A DNA stretch of 64,000 nucleotides, from the NCBI GenBank assembly GCA_001584585.1, contig LSYV01000035.1, positions 50,629 to 114,628 on the forward strand, read 5' to 3'. Of this stretch, positions 60,909 to 64,000 are shown piece by piece. A program made the translations under genes and the position numbers. The DNA comes from Gonium pectorale (lineage: Eukaryota; Chlorophyta; Chlorophyceae; Chlamydomonadales; Volvocaceae). Every line of letters starts with the position of its first letter. Position 1 is the first letter of the stretch. The notes beneath the pieces are model-generated. The model saw nothing but the letters and a program-made list of their open reading frames with translations, made no database searches and had not been told where the DNA came from.

Positions 60909-62932
60909 TCACGCCTCTTCCGCAGGGCTTGGCGCCGCAGGCACGCAGCCCATCGCCTGCGGCAGCCCGCCGCCGTTCCGCTCCCTGGCACCCTCGTCCT
61001 CACCTCGCACCTCCTCCCCAGCAGCCTGCTGCGCAATCTCCTCTTGCCCGGGCGCACCCACACCCTCGTGCTGCTGCTCTCGCTGCGCCTTGCCCGCTTC
61101 AAAGCCCTTTTCTGGCGGCAGCTCCTCAGACAGCGATGCGTCCACCAGTGGTGAGCCCGGCAGCGGCGGCGAGCTGGTGGCCGAGGCGGGCTTCACGGCG
61201 ATGTACGCGAAGAAGTAGTGGTGGAGGTCAATCTGCGACGCCAGCAGTCTGGCTGCCGCCTCGCTGGCAGGCCAGGGGCCCAGTGGCTCGATGGGCTGGT
61301 CCTTGTTGGCGGCAGCCCGCGCGGGAAGCGGCCGGCCGGTGGCCAGCGAATCGGACTGCAGGTACAGCAGCGGCTTGGGCAGCAGTAGCACCTGCATGCG
61401 TAGGGCAGTGGAGGGCCGGGCCGCAGGGTCAACTCGTGCGGAGGTTCAAGTTGCGCACAGCAGCGACATTGCACGCGAGCTTGGGAGCGGGTTGCGGCGC
61501 CGTTGCAGCGACGTCGTGGCCCCGAGGACTCTTGCACTGCTGGACGCGCGCGCCGCGCCGCTCCGCTCCGGAGGCGAGGGCGAGGGGCAAGGTGGGAGGT
61601 ATGACCTTGCGCAAGGCGTACTCGGGTGCCGTGGATTTGCTACGGACGTCGACGCGCCCCAGGCGCACGGCCGAGCACCTGCACGTCGTCCCAGAGCTGC
61701 TGTTGCTCCAGCAGCGCCAGGCGCGCGTCGGGCGAACCCAGGGAGATGAGCAGGAACGTGCCGCCCGGTCGAAGCAGCCTGGCAAGTGGGAGGCGGTCAT
61801 CGGCAACAGCCGGCAACAAGAGACAAGGCTAGAGGCTCCAGGCCCGCACCGCAAGGCGGCGCCGTGTGTTATGAAGCCTGTTACAGGTATGATACCGTAT
61901 GGCACACTTGGCAAATACCCACCCGAATCGTCCTTTTGCTCGCGTGGTTCGGGTGCATGAGCCGCCCGCTCTTCCCTTACCTTGCGATCTCTTGCAGGTA
62001 CTTGGCAGCGTCGCGCTGCCCAGCGGGACTGCACAGCACGGCGTCCAGCGTCCCTGACGCGCAGAAAGGGCCACAGAGGCATGGCGCAGAGGCGTGACGC
62101 ACACATTTGCATCTTGGAGGAATACGGAAGTACCAGTAATGAGAGAGCACGTCAGGCGCTTTCACACCTAGGTGGTGGGCGTTGAGTCCGAGCCAGGGGC
62201 TGAGGCGTGTAAGTGTGTGTGGATGTGTGTGCACGTGGGCATCGCCGCAAGAATACAGCCCGTCTCTAACCCGTACCTTTGTCAATACACGAGTGGAAGG
62301 TGCCGTCGACCAATTGAGACATGTCCCTGCAGTCCGCCACCAGATACTCGAGGGAACGGTTGTCGGCATGCTGCGACTTCATCTGCTCGATTACGACAGG
62401 AGAGATGTCGACATTGGTCACGACGAATCCGTCGGCGGCCATTCCTTCCTGTATATTGGAATTGCCGCAGCCCACGTGCAGCACTTTGCCATGCGGTAGG
62501 TACTTGTTCACAAGGGACTTGAGCGCTGGAAGGAGCAAGGAGAAGGTAGGACTTGTGTGGAGTAAGCCGGGTGGCGTGCGAGGGTGAGGAGGGCGCACAG
62601 TGTTCACATCGAAGGGAAGGGGGGAAGTGTGGCGGAAATGTGTCGCGAGGACAGGAAGTGTGCCTGTGCAGGGAGCCAAGCCCGCATAAGCCAACCAACC
62701 TAACAACGTGAACCTTAGATCACTGGCAGGCCCCAATACAGTCGGTCCTACGACACGCCAGGATGCGCCTGAACCAGCAGGGGTTTTCAGGGTCTCAGGG
62801 TCTCAGGGACGATATACCTGGATAGTTGAAAAACCAGTCGAAATTGGTGGCCGTTGCATTGTATCTAGTGTCCCAGTAAGCGCTCGCGCTGTAGGTCGGC
62901 TTGCCCGCTTCCGCGGACACTGCTGCTGCCAT
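60909..62932 (-). CDS. Class I methyltransferase, EEF1A lysine methyltransferase-like (METTL13/EEF1AKMT4 family)
   Basis: Predicted 339 aa. Exons: 62932-62818, 62525-62277, 62053-61981, 61778-61679, 61391-60909; phases agree. The N-terminus carries the family's substrate-side motif YWDTRYNATATNFDWFFNYP. The SAM-binding fold follows: motif I VLHVGCGNSN (~53-61), VVTNVDISPVVIEQM, EYLVADCRDM, then CIDKGTLDAVLCSPAG split by an intron. RLLRPGGTFLLISLGSP forms motif III, with a closing strand YFFAYIAVKP. The family methylates lysines on translation elongation factor 1A. The exact site cannot be read from sequence. After the fold the protein has about 70 extra charged residues (EELPPEKGFEAGKAQREQQ...). 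It lacks the second methyltransferase domain of METTL13. Confidence 0.88.
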
Positions 62933-63576
62933 CTGGGACAGGGCTCAAGCAAATATCAGCCACCAGACCGAAACACAATGCAGGAGTTTAACAGGAGCGA
63001 AGATGGGGAATTATGGATGGCAATTAAGGAATCTCAGAGTAAACAAAATTTATACGGAAACAGAGACGGAAATGCAGTCAGATGGCGAGTAACAAAAATC
63101 CAATAGATATGTCTGTCGTACATGTGTCACTGCCTGCCTGCCTGCTTCCCACCGCCATGAGCCAACTCAGAGCACCTTCCTAGACGTGCGGCGGCTAACA
63201 CTGAGCGCGATGTACGACGTACGACGTGACCGTACTTTTAAAAATTTTCGCAGTTCCCTATAAGATGCCCACGCGCGATCTACAGCAACTTACTAAAGCT
63301 CGCCCATGTAGCCCTGCACTGATCATTCATGCTTTTAGCTTAACGTTCAATCATGCCGGTCAACTTTCGAATTCCCGGTCGCCATATGCAGCCCCAAAGC
63401 CTGGAGGGTACCCGCTCGGACTCTTCTGCGACGGGCTGAAACCGCCGCTGGAAGTAGGACCTTAGCTAGTAGGACCTTAGCGAATTCAAACGAGAACATG
63501 CGCCCCCCCTCTTATTTTTTCGCTGAGCCAGCTTCCGCCTGCGACTTCCGCCAGCGACTTCATTCTAGATTCACAG
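62933..63576. promoter_or_regulatory. Divergent region, methyltransferase / right-edge gene
   Basis: About 0.6 kb of lower-GC sequence before the first clear exon of the right-edge gene. It probably contains both promoters and an unidentified first exon. A 15-bp duplication lies at 63453-63481. Confidence 0.45.
63453..63481. repeat. 15-bp tandem duplication
   Basis: AGTAGGACCTTAGC(T/G) occurs twice in direct succession, about 100 bp upstream of the exon at 63577. Confidence 0.85.
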
Positions 63577-63918
63577 GACTACAGCAAACTCTGGGACACG
63601 GAGGGAGCGGACGAACCCCAGCCGGCCCCGCAGCCGGCCCCGCAGCCCGAACCAGCACGAGAGAAGAGTAAGTCGATGTGGGTACATTCCGCTACCATCC
63701 ATCATAGCCAACCTGCCTCACCCCTTTGGTCCTCAGGTCGCGCGGAACGCATGATGGACGACCTAGAGCAGGAGTGGGCTGAACGGCAACAGCGGCCCCA
63801 AGACCCGGCTTGGGATGCCTGTAACAAGCCTGACCCCCGCGGCGAGGCCGTGTCTGCCATCCTGAAGGGTTTCAAGGACCGTGACATCAACAAGCTGGTG
63901 TTCGCATCGATCCAGCAG
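63577..63918 (+). CDS. Partial unknown gene, two internal exons at the window edge
   Basis: Not recognised. Exon 63577-63667 is preceded by a CAG acceptor and ends phase 1 before GTAAGT. Exon 63737-63918 follows a CAG and ends phase 0 before GTACTC. Together they encode DYSKLWDTEGADE, a QPAPQPAPQPEP repeat, and then a mostly helical, charged stretch (RAERMMDDLEQEWAERQQ, AVSAILKGFKDRDINKLVFASIQQ). No in-frame ATG lies directly upstream, so the start is in an earlier exon, and the gene continues beyond 64000. The reverse-strand frames here are shadows. Confidence 0.6.
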
Positions 63919-64000
63919 GTACTCCCCGGGTGCAAGATTGGGCTGCGTATGCAACTATGGAGTGAGATTCCTTCCCCCTCCCTCCTGTGTCCCATATCCC

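Overview
This is nuclear DNA of a green alga, most likely a volvocine chlorophyte (Chlamydomonas or a near relative). It is GC-rich and its genes have many short GT-AG introns. Coding exons carry long Ala/Gly/Pro/Gln-rich insertions. TGTAA polyadenylation motifs lie downstream of several genes. The gene set includes chloroplast-type proteins (thioredoxin y, a lumenal PsbP-domain protein) beside ordinary eukaryotic ones (PEX6, V-ATPase subunit F, katanin-like 2). All gene models below were spliced by hand from reading frame, splice-site consensus and intron phase. Every exon junction reported keeps the reading frame.

Layout, left to right: 1-2.6 kb, no gene recognised. 2.6-6.1 kb (+), a low-complexity protein of unknown function. 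8.1-13.8 kb (-), a MATE transporter with a very long C-terminal tail. 14.7-22.5 kb (+), a membrane J-protein of the DNAJC14/Jiv90 type whose first exons encode a PIH1-type CS-like domain. 24.9-32.4 kb (-), peroxisomal AAA ATPase PEX6. 32.6-33.6 kb (+), a PI31-like protein with a C-terminal membrane segment. 35.9-37.9 kb (-), a GT92 glycosyltransferase. 38.4-39.3 kb (+), thioredoxin y. 40.9-41.5 kb (-), V-ATPase subunit F. 42.6-44.5 kb (+), a TLDc-domain protein. 47.0-50.2 kb (-), an orphan receiver-domain/coiled-coil protein. 51.2-56.7 kb (-), katanin p60-like KATNAL2. 57.0-59.6 kb (+), a thylakoid-lumen PsbP-domain protein. 60.9-62.9 kb (-), an EEF1A-lysine-methyltransferase-like enzyme. From about 63.6 kb to the edge (+), a partial unknown gene.

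The genes do not form one pathway or operon. They are mostly housekeeping: peroxisome biogenesis, vacuole acidification, proteasome regulation, chaperone networks, cilia/microtubules and chloroplast redox/photosynthesis. Strands alternate almost strictly, so nearly every gene is head-to-head with one neighbour and tail-to-tail with the other. Two divergent pairs (PEX6/PI31-like and KATNAL2/PsbP-like) share intergenic promoters of about 0.2-0.27 kb between start codons. I saw no transposable element, rRNA, convincing tRNA or CRISPR array.

The items most worth a second look are the in-frame PIH1-CS/J-protein fusion, a possible 32-nt intron in the PsbP gene, the tail-anchored PI31-like protein, the degenerate receiver protein, the ~460-residue tail on the MATE transporter, and two GC-AG introns.
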